Notes under the pieces: model-generated
Told to the model about the DNA's origin: nothing
Databases searched by the model: none
Seen by the model: the letters and a program-made list of their open reading frames with translations, nothing else
Program-made: the position numbers and the translations under genes
Source: Reticulitermes speratus
Taxonomy: Eukaryota > Arthropoda > Insecta > Blattodea > Rhinotermitidae
Direction: 5' to 3'
DNA length: 64,000 nt
NCBI GenBank assembly: GCA_021186555.1
Contig: JAJKFL010000026.1
Coordinates: forward strand, 62,001-126,000
Shown: in pieces, positions 36,072 to 50,000 of the stretch
Layout of the letters: the number at the start of each line of letters is the position of its first letter
Position numbering within the stretch: position 1 is the stretch's first letter

Positions 36072-37985
36072 TCATGTGCTGAGTGCAGAGCTAGCTACTT
36101 ACAGTTCTTATATTGATGTGTTGAGTGCAGAGCTAGCTACTTACAGTTCTTATATTGATGTGTTGAGTGCAGAGCTAGCTACTTACAGTTCTTATATTGA
36201 TGTGCTGAGTGCAGAGCTAGCTACTTACAGTTCTTATATTGATGTGCTGAGTGCAGAGCTAGCTACTTACAGTTCTTATATTGATGTGCTGAGTGCAGAG
36301 CTAGCTAATTACAGTTCTTATATTGATGTGTTGAGTGCAGAGCTAGCTAATTACAGTTCTTATATTGATGTGTTGAGTGCAGAGCTAGCTAATTACAGTT
36401 CTTATATTGATGTGTTGAGTGCAGAGCTAGCTAATTACAGTTCTTATATTGATGTGCTGAGTGCAGAGCTAGCTACTTACAGTTCTTATATTGATGTGCT
36501 GAGTGCAGAGCTAGCTAATTACAGTTCTTATATTGATGTGTTGAGTGCAGAGCTAGCTAATTACAGTTCTTATATTGATGTGTTGAGTGCAGAGCTAGCT
36601 AATTACAGTTCTTATATTGATGTGTTGAGTGCAGAGCTAGCTAATTACAGTTCTTATATTGATGTGTTGAGTGCAGAGCTAGCTAATTACAGTTCTTATA
36701 TTGATGTGTTGAGTGCAGAGCTAGCTAATTACAGTTCTTATATTGATGTGTTGAGTGCAGAGCTAGCTAATTACAGTTCTTATATTGATGTGTTGAGTGC
36801 AGAGCTAGCTAATTACAGTTCTTATATTGATGTGTTGAGTGCAGAGCTAGCTACTTACAGTTCTTATATTGATGTGTTGAGTGCACAGCTAGCTACTTAC
36901 AGTTCTTATATTGATGTGCTGAGTGCAGAGCTAGCTACTTACAGTTCTGATATTGATGTGCTTGAGTGCAGAGCTAGCTACTTACAGTTCTTATATTGAT
37001 GTGCTGAGTGCAGAGCTAGCTACTTACAGTTCTTATATTGATGTGCTGAGTGCAGAGCTAGCTACTTACAGTTCTTATATTGATGTGTGAGTGCAGAGCT
37101 AGCTATTACAGTTCTTATATTGATGTGCTGAGTGCAGAGCTAGCTACTTACAGTTCTTATATTGATGTGCTTGAGTGCAGAGCTAGCTAACTTACAGTTC
37201 TTATATTGATGTGCTGAGTGCAGAGCTAGCTAATTACAGTTCTTATATTGATGTGCTGAGTGCAGAGCTAGCTAATTACAGTTCTTATATTGATGTGTTG
37301 AGTGCAGAGCTAGCTACTTACAGTTCTTATATTGATGTGTGAGTGCAGAGCTAGCTATTACAGTTTTATATTGATGTGCTGAGTGCAGAGCTAGCTAATT
37401 ACAGTTCTTATATTGATGTGTTGAGTGCAGAGCTAGCTACTTACAGTTCTTATATTGATGTGTTGAGTGCAGAGCTAGCTACTTACAGTTTTATATTGAT
37501 GTGCTGAGTGCAGAGCTAGCTATTAAGTTCTTATATTGATGTGTTGAGTGCAGAGCTAGCTACTTACAGTTCTTATATTGATGTGTTGAGTGCAGAGCTA
37601 GCTACTTACAGTTCTTATATTGATGTGCTGAGTGCAGAGCTAGCTAATTACAGTTCTTATATTGATGTGCTGAGTGCAGAGCTAGCTAATTACAGTTCTT
37701 ATATTGATGTGTGAGTGCAGAGCTAGCTACTTACAGTTCTTATATTGATGTGCTGAGTGCAGAGCTAGCTACTTACAGTTGTTATATTGATGTGCTGAGT
37801 GCAGAGCTAGCTAATTACAGTTCTTATATTGATGTGTTGAGTGCAGAGCTAGCTACTTACAGTTCTTATATTGATGTGTTGAGTGCAGAGCTAGCTACTT
37901 ACAGTTCGTTATATTGATTTCAGACCCTATCCTACGTCTACACTGATGTTGAGCAACTAGCTATTCAGTTTATATTGTGTGTTGA
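36072..37985 (+). repeat. 42-bp minisatellite, about 45 copies
   Basis: The unit contains gtgctgagtgcagagctagc, tacttacagttcttatattg and at (42 bp). Two diagnostic sites alternate (gtgctg/gtgttg and ctactt/ctaatt). In 36290-36840 the gttg+aatt combination dominates, showing local homogenisation. From about 37080 to 37560 some copies lack single bases. The array decays after 37915. Open frames of 14-residue repeats are by-products of the 42-bp period. Confidence 0.96.
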
Positions 37986-38784
37986 GTCAGGTGTCTTCAT
38001 TTTATTCCCTTTTTCTCGTCCATGTGCTGTTGTTTCTTTCTCTGTGTGATATTTTCAGATTCTAATCCATGCTGTGGACAGGGGAAAGTGTTTTGTGATT
38101 GGTCTTAGTTTTCTTACATAAGTACCACACATGGAAGCAGTAATAATCATGTCACAAATACCGAACCAAAGACATTCAGGTGTTCAACTTGTGTGTTGTT
38201 ATAATGATGGACTAAACCTTCCATCTGACTGTATTGTGCTCCAGCTGCTACTGCCGGTATACGGTAAAGGGCCTCCAATCGAGCAACACGGCATTTCGCA
38301 AGGAATAAGTGACAAATGTAATCCACCCATCAACACAAAATTCAAACATAACACCGATGACAAAACACCACAAAACACTAAAAAAATTTTCAAATTTATG
38401 AATACTAGAATCTGTATAAAATACAATGCTTTAATTCAGGGACATGACGAGCTATCACAAATAGAAATATTCTGGCTAGTGATAACATACATACCTCCAC
38501 TTCATAATGAAAATTATGAAGACATTTCATCCCATGTAATATCAGCATAAAATGTATAAATATGACTGATGATTTTTCCATTCCCCTTTGGGCCATTATT
38601 CTTGTCACTTGCTCACCATCTTTGCTCACTGTACCACTTGACCATCATGACTAACTGCTAAATGTCACAATAATTGTACTTTAAAAATATTTAGTAAAGA
38701 ATATAGAAGTACAGTATTTACAAATGCATTGCTCAATTTCTTAGGTATCAGAAGATTTGGTTATTACTTTTTGTCTCCTGTCCC
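37986..38784 (+). other. Unassigned spacer with one small open frame
   Basis: A 139-codon frame at 38131-38550 has mixed composition and an unremarkable start. I recognise no domain. It could be a chance frame or an exon fragment. The rest is AT-rich. Confidence 0.3.
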
Positions 38785-38785
38785 T

Positions 38786-39780
38786 AGGATAAAGTGTTGC
38801 ATGGATGATGACAACCACCAATAAAGTGTTGCATGGATGATGACAACCACCAATAAAGTGTTGCATGGATGATGACAACCACCAATAAAGTTTTGTATGG
38901 ATGATGAGAACCACCAATAAAGTGTTATATGGATGATGAGAACGACCAATAAAGTGTTGCATGGATGATGAGAACCACCAATAAAGTGTTGTATGGATGA
39001 TGAGAACGACCAATAAAGTGTTGCATGGACGATGAGAACGACCAATAAAGTTTTGTATGGATGATGAGAACCACCAATAAAGTGTTGTATGGATGATGAG
39101 AACGACCAATAAAGTGTTGCATGGATGATGACAACCACCAATAAAGTGTTGCATGGACGATGAGAACGACCAATAAAGTTTTGTATGGATGATGAGAACC
39201 ACCAATAAAGTGTTGTATGGATGATGAGAACGACCAATAAAGTGTTGCATGGATGATGAGAACCACCAATAAAGTGTTGTATGGATGATGAGAACGACCA
39301 ATAAAGTGTTGCATGGACGATGAGAACGACCAATAAAGTTTTGTATGGATGATGAGAACCACCAATAAAGTGTTGTATGGATGATGAGAACGACCAATAA
39401 AGTGTTGTATGGATGATGAGAACGACCAATAAAGTGTTGCATGGACGATGAGAACGACCAATAAAGTTTTGTATGGATGATGAGAACCACCAATAAAGTG
39501 TTGCATGGATGATGAGAACCACCAATAAAGTGTTGTATGGATGATGAGAACGACCAATAAAGTGTTGCATGGACGATGAGAACGACCAATAAAGTTTTGT
39601 ATGGATGATGAGAACCACCAATAAAGTGTTGTATGGATGATGAGAACGACCAATAAAGTGTTGCATGGATGATGACAACCACCAATAAAGTGTTGCATGG
39701 ACGATGAGAACGACCAATAAAGTTTTGTATGGATGATGAGAACCACCAATAAAGTGTTGTATGGATGATGCATGAGAACC
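38786..39780 (+). repeat. 32-bp minisatellite, about 31 copies, with patterned variants
   Basis: The unit contains aataaagtgttgcatggatg then atgagaaccacc (32 bp). Variable positions (gca/gta, gatgatg/gacgatg, gag/gac, cca/cga, gtgttg/gttttg) occur in repeating combinations, so several units form higher-order groups (for example gtat-cca, gtat-cga, gcat-gacg-cga, gttttg recurring near 39055, 39180, 39330, 39470, 39600, 39720). All three minus-strand frames are open because of the repeat, not because of a gene. Confidence 0.95.
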
Positions 39781-39929
39781 ACAAATAAAATGTTCTGTAA
39801 GGACAGAAACCTCAGTCATCCTGCTCACTCAGTAACTATACTGACTGAGCTACTTACTCCAGTTCATTTATTCTCTGGATTATACAAAGATCAAACTATT
39901 CAACTGTTCTGTTTAAGGTGAACTTTTAA

Positions 39930-40222
39930 TGGCTGTGCTATGGCTCAGGCAGTTAGTCACCAGCCTCTCACCGTGGAAGCCTGGGTTCGATCCCAGATCA
40001 GTCCATGTGAGATCTGTGGTGGACAAAGTGGCACTGGGACAGGTCCCCCCCCCCCCCCCCACAAGTACTTCAGTTTTCCCATCAACTTCATTCCACCGGT
40101 GCTCCATTACAAGGAAAAATGAAAAAAACTAATCATCTTCATCACAGGGTTGCACAATAAGCCTGAAGGCTGCGGTGCGTCCGTAGTTTCTGCCGCGGGG
40201 CCCTTCACACACACACACAAAA
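39930..40222 (+). mobile_element. tRNA-derived SINE ending in (CA)n
   Basis: An A box (tggctcaggcag, 39941-39952) and a near-perfect B box (ggttcgatcc, 39984-39993) sit ~43 bp apart, as in a tRNA-derived head. The body contains a poly(C) run (~40047-40061) and ends in (CA)n at about 40207-40219. Imperfect flanks aaggtgaacttttaa (about 39915) and aaagtaaactttgaa (about 40219) may be an aged target duplication. Transcription would be by RNA polymerase III. Confidence 0.8.
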
Positions 40223-40857
40223 GTAAACTTTGAAATTGCTCTGTGGTCATGTAAACATGTGGTACAGTGCCTTGCACTGGAGTCATGTAGACATATGATA
40301 TTACGTCTTGCTCTGGGATCATGTAAATATGTTTTCAGACCACAAGGTTTCAGTAGAAATATAAAGGTTTGAATATACTTGTGTACCGCACAGTTGGAGT
40401 GTTTTCGTACGCACCCAACTGTGAATCCCTTCCATTCTCACCTTCTGTACATGACATCAAACAATTAAAATAAAATTAGTGAAGTTTCATTACAAATTAT
40501 GGGGAAATAAATTCACCTACCAACATTACTACTTAAGTATTTCATGTTAACATCCTTGAGATGCCTCTGAAGAATCCTGTCTGTATCTAAGTACTACAAA
40601 ACTGACAAAATATTCTCGGGCTACCAGCCATGTCAATTCGGTACTGCAGTTTAAAGTCACAAAGAATGACTGCTACACAGCTGGTTGCCAAAATGTCTCA
40701 CTGCTGTTCCCAGCTGGTAATTTGATATTATTTTATCACTTTTAGTCATCACGAAAGCTTAAAGCCTTATAATATAAAAATTACCATAAAATTTCAAGAA
40801 AATACAGTGTGTGTTGGTTGGCACAAAGCAGCAATGAACCTGAGAACAAAAGCAAGC
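40223..40857. other. Region downstream of the Rab gene 3' end
   Basis: This covers the probable 3' UTR of the minus-strand Rab gene nearest 40857, plus AT-rich unassigned sequence. I saw no TTTATT (minus-strand AATAAA) close to the stop, so the polyadenylation site is unplaced. Confidence 0.4.
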
Positions 40858-41090
40858 CTAGCAGCAGAGTGGTGACCGTTCAGCCTCACCATGGGCCAGT
40901 GATGAAGTCTGCAAGGAATACTGGGTCTGTCCATCTCCATTTCTGTCTCCATCAGACAATGGATCCATTCCAACATTTGAAACAGGACTCAGTGGGTCAC
41001 ACGAGTCATAGATCCTCAGGCTAGAGCACAGAGAATCCTGGCTTAGTCGAATAAGCCCTACGGCTGTATTGAGAAACACATCTTCTATAC
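40858..41090 (-). CDS. Rab exon 5 (last)
   Basis: Codes GIEDVFLNTAVGLIRLSQDS, a hypervariable tail and the prenylation end RSPLCC, stop TAG at 40860-40858. The nearest acceptor is gtctacag|gtatagaag. Three further identical acceptors lie 42, 84 and 126 bp upstream (41132, 41174, 41216), all in frame. Confidence 0.9.
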
Positions 41091-44000
41091 CTGTAGACAC
41101 AAACATGACAGTAACATGGGCTGGTTCTATACCTGTAGACACAAACATGACAGTAACATGGGCTGGTTCTATACCTGTAGACACAAACATGACAGTAACA
41201 TGGGCTGGTTCTATACCTGTAGACACAAACATGACAGTAACAAACAAAGAAGTTGCTACTCACACATTACATTATTGCCAGACAATGTTATCAATAAGCG
41301 TCATAGATTTAACAAAAAAGGTATCATCATATAATTTTCAAGTACTATGTCTATAAATCTGTTGAAAACTTCAGTTCTATATATGCCTTTAAGTTTCTAT
41401 GGTGACACAACTCAATAAAATCTTTTCAGGCTGACAGCTGCGACAGGTCGTTCAAACAGACTTTCATTTCAGAAACTGAATGTCTCAATCACCAGGATTC
41501 TGGCTTGACAATAAAAATGATGATAATACCCAGCTAGTCGCAGTACTTGAAAGTGGCAATACCAAATCTCTATTCAGTATTAATTAGTCATAACATGAAG
41601 CATTCTATACTATGTTTACAGACCATCTCCAGGCGACTCCTATCTCCATTTGGTTAGAAGTAGGTGGAATTATGGGTTAATTATCTGTCTTCATATAAGT
41701 TTACTACTCCTCATAAATCCATATACTTAATATTTTTACAAGGTTTTTGTATGGTATTATATTATATAGTTTTATTGAGTGTTTATATTGTATAATTTGT
41801 GTAACTTGACTTGTCCAAGTGTTACTCCTGTAGCAATTATGGATGCTAAATGAAATTGAATTGAATTGAACCATCTGATGTTATTGGCCTGAGAAGACTT
41901 TACTTGACTTCATTTCCATCATAAAACAAGTCTACCTTTAGGGCTGAAGGCATATATTTCAGTGTTAATTCAGTCTCCATTACATTCAATGTAAATAACT
42001 TAATAATCTCACACAGCTGTGTGCTGCATGTCACATTAACGCTCCTCTGAAAAAAAAAAAAAAAAAAAAAACAAAACTGCAGCTCCCAAGATCTCATAAA
42101 AAATATTCGTTATCATTTACTTTGAACTTGTTTGAAAGTCCCATAAAATGATTAATGCTTTATAATTTTACGATTAACATTATTGTATTTAGAAGACAAT
42201 ATCATAAGCCATGCAATTAAAATGAAAAGTAGTTACATGAAACAAAGACAACCCCCCCCCCCCCCCACCTTTCAAAGAATATTATAAATTAAAGAAGTTG
42301 CTACCACAGTTTTATTTACTTTTCACTTATTAAGTCTCAAAAAACTGTAAAAATGTCACATGAAGTAGCTTAGTCCTAGTTAGTGGTTTTAAGACAACCG
42401 CCACTTTTAACCAGTAAAATTCAGTAAAAAAAAATTAAAACAATGGGAAAAACAAAAAATAACACTGATTTTTATAAAAAGCACAAACATATGTGCAAAA
42501 AGTTTTTTGTATAACCCATGTACCTTAGGTAGGATTTAATCCAATAGTAAAAAATTGTAATAAAAGGAATTTGTATGGACGAGACCTCTGTCACGTTAAG
42601 AAGCACTATAAATGTCTTAACCACCATCCTTTTTGTACTGTTATATGTTCTTGCCTGATGATGACCTTTAGCATTGAAACATAATAACAAATACTTGTGC
42701 CCTTGGTATCACATTTAATATATTGAATTACTGAAACATAATAGGCTGTCCTCTGTTAAATTAATATAATGCATTCTCCATTTAATATTTCTCAGTTTGA
42801 GGTTTTCCCCTGTTTAGTGTTCATTTCTGTGATCATGTCCCATTTGCCTGGTCCCTCAGAGAAGCACAAAGTGACAATTTTACTGCATAGTTGTAATGTG
42901 TAACTTATCAGTAAAGCAATATTGTTGCCTTTGCATTCCGTGGGAAATCTTGACCACGTACGTGTATGTACGTTCACGTGTGTTCATAATTTCTAGGGAA
43001 CTTATTATTTATAGATACACTCCAGACACAGTGGAAGCCTTGAAAAATGAAACCAGGATTATTATTCCAGTAATCCTGAAACTGAACTTTAACATGGCAG
43101 AGAATTTATGTTCGTGTGAATGTGTTTGGATGTCACAGGACATACATCAGCTGCTGTACAATAACAGTAATGTCAGAGGACATACATCAGCTGCTGTACA
43201 ATAACAGTAATGTCACAGGACATACATCAGCTGCTGTACAATAACAGTAATGTCACAGGACACACATCAGCTGCTGTACAATAACAGTAATGTCACAGGA
43301 CATACATCAGCTGCTGTACAATAACAGTAATGTCAGAGGACATACATCAGCTGCTGTACAATAACAGTAATGTCAGAGGACATACATCAGCTGCTGTACA
43401 ATAACAGTAACGTCACAGGACACACATCAGCTGCTGTACAATAACAGTAATGTCACAGGACATACATCAGCTGCTGTACAATAACAGTAATGTCACAGGA
43501 CATACATCAGCTGCTGTACAATAACAGTAATGTCACAGGACATACATCAGCTGCTGTACAATAACAGTAATGTCACAGGACATACATCAGCTGCTGTACA
43601 ATAACAGTAATGTCACAGGACATACATCAGCTGCTGTACAATAACAGTAACAGTCACAGGACATACATCAGCTGCTGTACAATAACAGTAATGTCACAGG
43701 ACATACATCAGCTGCTGTACAATAACAGTAATGTCACAGGACATACATCAGCTGCTGTACAATAACAGTAATGTCACAGGACATACATCAGCTGTCTGTA
43801 CAATAACAGTAATGTCACAGGACATACATCAGCTGCTGTACAATAACAGTAACGTCACAGGACATACATCAGCTGCTGTACAATAACAGTAATGTCACAG
43901 GACATACATCAGCTGCTGTACAATAACAGTAATGTCACAGGACATACATCAGCTGCTGTACAATAACAGTAATGTCACAGGACATACATCAGCTGCTGTA

Positions 44001-47000
44001 CAATAACAGTAATGTCACAGGACATACATCAGCTGCTGTACAATAACAGTAATGTCACAGGACATACATCAGCTGCTGTACAATAACAGTAATGTCACAG
44101 GACATACATCAGCTGCTGTACAATAACAGTAATGTCACAGGACATACATCAGCTGCTGTACAATAACAGTAATGTCACAGGACATACATCAGCTGCTGTA
44201 CAATAACAGTAATGTCACAGGACATACATCAGCTGCTGTACAATAACAGTAACGTCACAGGACATACATCAGCTGCTGTACAATAACAGTAATGTCACAG
44301 GACATACATCAGCTGCTGTACAATAACAGTAATGTCACAGGACATACATCAGCTGCTGTACAATAACAGTAATGTCACAGGACATACATCAGCTGCTGTA
44401 CAATAACAGTAATGTCACAGGACATACATCAGCTGCTGTACAATAACAGTAATGTCACAGGACATACATCAGCTGCTGTACAATAACAGTAACGTCACAG
44501 GACATACATCAGCTGCTGTACAATAACAGTAATGTCACAGGACATACATCAGCTGCTGTACAATAACAGTAATGTCACAGGACATACATCAGCTGATGTA
44601 CAATAACAGTAATGTCAGAGGACATACATCAGCTGCTGTACAATAACAGTAACGTCACAGGACACACATCAGCTGCTGTACAATAACAGTAATGTCACAG
44701 GACATACATCAGCTGCTGTACAATAACAGTAATGTCACAGGACACACATCAGCTGCTGTACAATAACAGTAATGTCACAGGACATACATCAGCTGCTGTA
44801 CAATAACAGTAATGTCACAGGACATACATCAGCTGCTGTACAATAACAGTAATGTCACAGGACATACATCAGCTGCTGTACAATAACAGTAATGTCACAG
44901 GACATACATCAGCTGCTGTACAATAACAGTAATGTCACAGGACATACATCAGCTGCTGTACAATAACAGTAACGTCACAGGACATACATCAGCTGCTGTA
45001 CAATAACAGTAATGTCAGAGGACATACATCAGCTGCTGTACAATAACAGTAACGTCACAGGACATACATCAGCTGCTGTACAATAACAGTAATGTCAGAG
45101 GACATACATCAGCTGCTGTACAATAACAGTAATGTCACAGGACATACATCAGCTGCTGTACAATAACAGTAATGTCACAGGACATACATCAGCTGCTGTA
45201 CAATAACAGTAATGTCACAGGACATACATCAGCTGCTGTACAATAACAGTAATGTCACAGGACATACATCAGCTGCTGTACAATAACAGTAATGTCACAG
45301 GACATACATCAGCTGCTGTACAATAACAGTAACGTCACAGGACATACATCAGCTGCTGTACAATAACAGTAATGTCAGAGGACATACATCAGCTGCTGTA
45401 CAATAACAGTAACGTCACAGGACATACATCAGCTGCTGTACAATAACAGTAATGTCACAGGACATACATCAGCTGCTGTACAATAACAGTAATGTCAAGG
45501 ACATACATCAGCTGCTGTACAATAACAGTAATGTCACAGGACATACATCAGCTGCTGTACAATAACAGTAATGTCAAGGGACATACATCAGCTGCTGTAC
45601 AATAACAGTAATGTCACAGGACATACATCAGCTGCTGTACAATAACAGTAATGTCACAGGACATACATCAGCTGCTGTACAATAACAGTAACTGTCACAG
45701 GACATACATCAGCTGCTGTACAATAACAGTAATGTCACAGGACATACATCAGCTGCTGTACAATAACAGTAATGTCACAGGACATACATCAGCTGCTGTA
45801 CAATAACAGTAAGTCACAGGACATACATCAGCTGCTGTACAATAACAGTAATGTACAGGACATACATCAGCTGCTGTACAATAACAGTAATGTCACAGGA
45901 CATACATCAGCTGCTGTACAATAACAGTAATGTCACAGGACATACATCAGCTGCTGTACAATAACAGTAATGTCACAGGACATAATCAGCTGCTGTACAA
46001 TAACAGTAATGTCACAGGACATACATCAGCTGCTGTACAATAACAGTAATGTCACAGGACATACATCAGCTGCTGTACAATAACAGTAATGTCACAGGAC
46101 ATACATCAGCTGCTGTACAATAACAGTAATGTCACAGGACATACATCAGCTGCTGTACAATAACAGTAATGTCACAGGACATACATCAGCTGCTGTACAA
46201 TAACAGTAATGTCACAGGACATACATCAGCTGCTGTACAATAACAGTAATGTCACAGGACATACATCAGCTGCTGTACAATAACAGTAATGTCACAGGAC
46301 ATACATCAGCTGCTGTACAATAACAGTAATGTCACAGGACATACATCAGCTGCTGTACAATAACAGTAATGTCACAGGACATACAACATCAGCTGCTGTA
46401 CAATAACAGTAATGTCACAGGACATACATCAGCTGCTGTACAATAACAGTAATGTCACAGGACATACATCAGCTGCTGTACATACATATGACAGGCATAA
46501 TATGCCTACAGAGCACAGACATACATCAGCTGCTGTACAATAACAGTAATGTCACAGGACATACATCAGCTGCTGTACAATAACAGTAATGTCACAGGAC
46601 ATACATCAGCTGCTGTACAATAACAGTAAGTCACAGGACATACATCAGCTGCTGTACAATAACAGTAATGTCACAGGACATACATCAGCTGCTGTACAAT
46701 AACAGTAACGTCACAGGACATACATCAGCTGCTGTACAATAACAGTAATGTCACAGGACATACATCAGCTGCTGTACAATAACAGTAATGTCACAGGACA
46801 TACATCAGCTGCTGTAACAATAACAGTAATACGTCACAGGACATACATCAGCTGCTGTACAATAACAGTAATGTCACAGGACATACATCAGCTGCTGTAC
46901 AATAACAGTAACGTCACAGGACATACATCAGCTGCTGTACAATAACAGTAACGTCACAGGACATACATCAGCTGCTGTACAATAACAGTAATGTCACAGG

Positions 47001-50000
47001 ACATACATCAGCTGCTGTACAATAACAGTAATGTCACAGGACATACATCAGCTGCTGTACAATAACAGTAATGTCACAGGACATACATCAGCTGCTGTAC
47101 AATAACAGTAACGTCACAGGACATACATCAGCTGCTGTACAATAACAGTAATGTCACAGGACATACATCAGCTGCTGTACAATAACAGTAATGTCACAGG
47201 ACATACATCAGCTGCTGTACAATAACAGTCAATACAGTAACCATAACACTGTTTATATCCTCAAGCAGACCAGTTAACAAGACTGATGTCCTGCTGTGTT
47301 ATGACTACCATGTACCAACTGACATTTACGTTACGCAGTCTTTGTTCTTGCATCCTGTACTTCAGCGTCACATAACACTCCAACTAACAATCATCACATT
47401 GCAGATATGCTACAGAATGGTAAACAACAGGTCACCTTCATCATGAAGGGCAGACGACTCAAAGTAGTTCCCACCAATTGAAACTGCGTACTGCATGGCT
47501 TCTTCCCTCGTAACCTTACGCTGCGATTCCAGATCTGTCTTATTCCCAACAACACTAAGAACCATTGACTCCAGTACATTGCGTTGTAGTTCTAAGAAAA
47601 GAAATACAATGAGCAGGTTAAAATGAACATGGTTGGTTTAGGTTACTTAACCTTTTCCACAACAGACTCCATTTAGAGAAACCTGATTTTGTTAACACAC
47701 TTACATGGTAATTCATAGGATAATTATTTTATCTCACCAATATTGTCTGTCACTTCTCCGCCACCATGTCACGTGTGTGGGCACACAGCTAATTGGGTGC
47801 AGTGCCGACAAAATGGGGGGGGGGGTGGTATGCTGGTACAAATTACCGGGGCCCAGCAGTCCAGAAGGGGGCCTGGGGCATGACTATGTTGCAGATATTT
47901 TTGTCTTCCTCGGTAGTATAATTATGTGTCGACTGTACAAATTAACCTTACAGATGAAGCCCAAGTCACTCTGCAACTGACAGTCTTTCAGATTTACTGT
48001 AAAGATTTTTAGCCGGTCCACCTTTGCTAGGGGGCCCATAAAGTTCTTTTCACCAGGGCCCAAACCCACCGTCAGCAGCCCTGATTGGGTTCATTTATAA
48101 GATCAGTGAGCCAACAGAAAGTGACAAATGACACTGGTCAGATTTAATATGGCCTGGTATATATTTTAAAGTGTACAGATTGGCAGGACACATTTATTGT
48201 AAAGTGTACAGATTGGCAGGACACATTTATTGTAAAGTGTACAGATTGGCAGGACACATTTATTGTAAAGTGTACAGATGGCAGACACATTATTGAGTGT
48301 GTGGCAGACACATTTATTGTAAAGTGTACAGATTGGCAGACACATTTATTGTAAAGTGTACAGATTGGCAGGACACATTTATTGTAAAGTGTACAGATTG
48401 GCAGGACACATTTATTGTAAAGGTAGTTGACATGTAGTGTGAGCAGGACACATTTATTTGTTTCAACTTCTCAATCATCACACAAATCCACAATAATATT
48501 TTTGTTACAGCATAGGAAATGAAATGGAAAGATTGATGGAAACAATCACAGGAAACATATGTGGAGGAAGTTATCACGGTCTATTTGATGGCACTATAAC
48601 GAAATTTAGAAGGATTTAAGTAAATGTGTAAGACTAACCATAAATATGTCTTACCTGAGATATGAACTGGTACCCCAGAACACAAATCAGACATATCACC
48701 ACATGAACTAACTCGCTCATTAAAGACACAACGAGTGACAATATAAGAGCTATCTGTCTCTATGCAGGGTGCTGACAATGACCCACAGTGCCCTTTATCA
48801 GTGTGTCAGTGCATGATCTGGACTTTCAGGTTCTAATATAATTTGACAGATGATTTTACTATAACAAATACAGTGTGCAAACATTTTAAAGGAGGCAGTC
48901 ACAGCCTAATTCAAGAAGCTGGCCAAGCGTTCACTGCAGCCAACAATAAAACACATCACCCAGGATAGATAACGTTTGGTTTCAGTCAGATCCAAATGCT
49001 CCAAACTATGAAGCATGCTTATCCCTCGGCAATGCAGTTCAGTGCTATTACTAGTTATAATAAAAGCTTGCTGATACAAATACAGTAGAACCTCGATTAT
49101 CCGAAATAAAGGGGGCGGACCCGATTTCGGATAAGCAAAATTTCAGATAATTCCGTACCCATCAACTTTACACAACAAACTGATGGGGAGAGGCTCAGAG
49201 GTGTCTCGCGGCAGGCAGTTCTGGGAGTCGCAGCGCCTGACAGGCGCCAGGGTATTCTCCGAACTAACTTACTGCTGTAAACTGCCATTTGTATTTCTAT
49301 AATAATATGTACAGTTCTCAACAATTTAATTTAGATATAATCTCACATACAAAAAAAAAAGGCTCTTCAGTTAACCCGAGTTTCGGTTAAGCTAAGTTCG
49401 GATAACCGAGGTTCTACTGTATAGTAAGACCTCACTTCTCAAAAAATTTCAAACATTCTTTCAAATCACTTCAGACAGTAATACTGAGGCACATACCTTG
49501 AACCATCACGCACAGTTTCAACTACAGATGTTACTGTCACTGTAAACACGCTTGATATGGTCTACGTTAGTGATAAAGGGTGCTTCCAAACTGATGGATA
49601 TATGAACAATCAGAATTGTAGGATCTGGTCAAATGAATATCCACACATGTTACATGTAGTGTGTGTATCATCTCACAGGCAATCAGTCTGCCCCATGTTC
49701 TACGAGACCACAGTTGACTGTCAGGTATTCCAAAACATCACAATCCAGTTCAGTTCAACGCTTGAAGAGGCTGAAGCCACTGTTGGCTTCACCAAGGGGC
49801 TCAACATGCCATATTTCTCACAAAATGATAGATTTCTTGAAAGTCTTTTGACAATCATTTCATTTCTAATGGTTTTTGGCCCCCCATGTCACCAGACTTG
49901 CAACTGATTTCTTTCTCTGAGGCCATCTAAACGGATAAGTATAAAAGACAAATCCACACAGGCTTGAAGAATTTAAAGCCAAAACCCAAACTCAAATTTT

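Noticed and set aside
36076..37917. 307-codon frame of a 14-residue repeat
   Set aside because: 42-bp unit without a stop in one frame; same explanation.
38131..38550. 139-codon frame as a host gene
   Set aside because: No family resemblance and no supporting signals; listed only as unassigned.
38741..39828. Three long minus-strand frames (285-354 codons)
   Set aside because: 32-bp repeats cycle through all three frames and give the same peptide in each; minisatellite artefact.
43125..47230. CRISPR-like regularly spaced repeats
   Set aside because: Units are contiguous with no unique spacers; eukaryotic minisatellite. The same holds for the other arrays.
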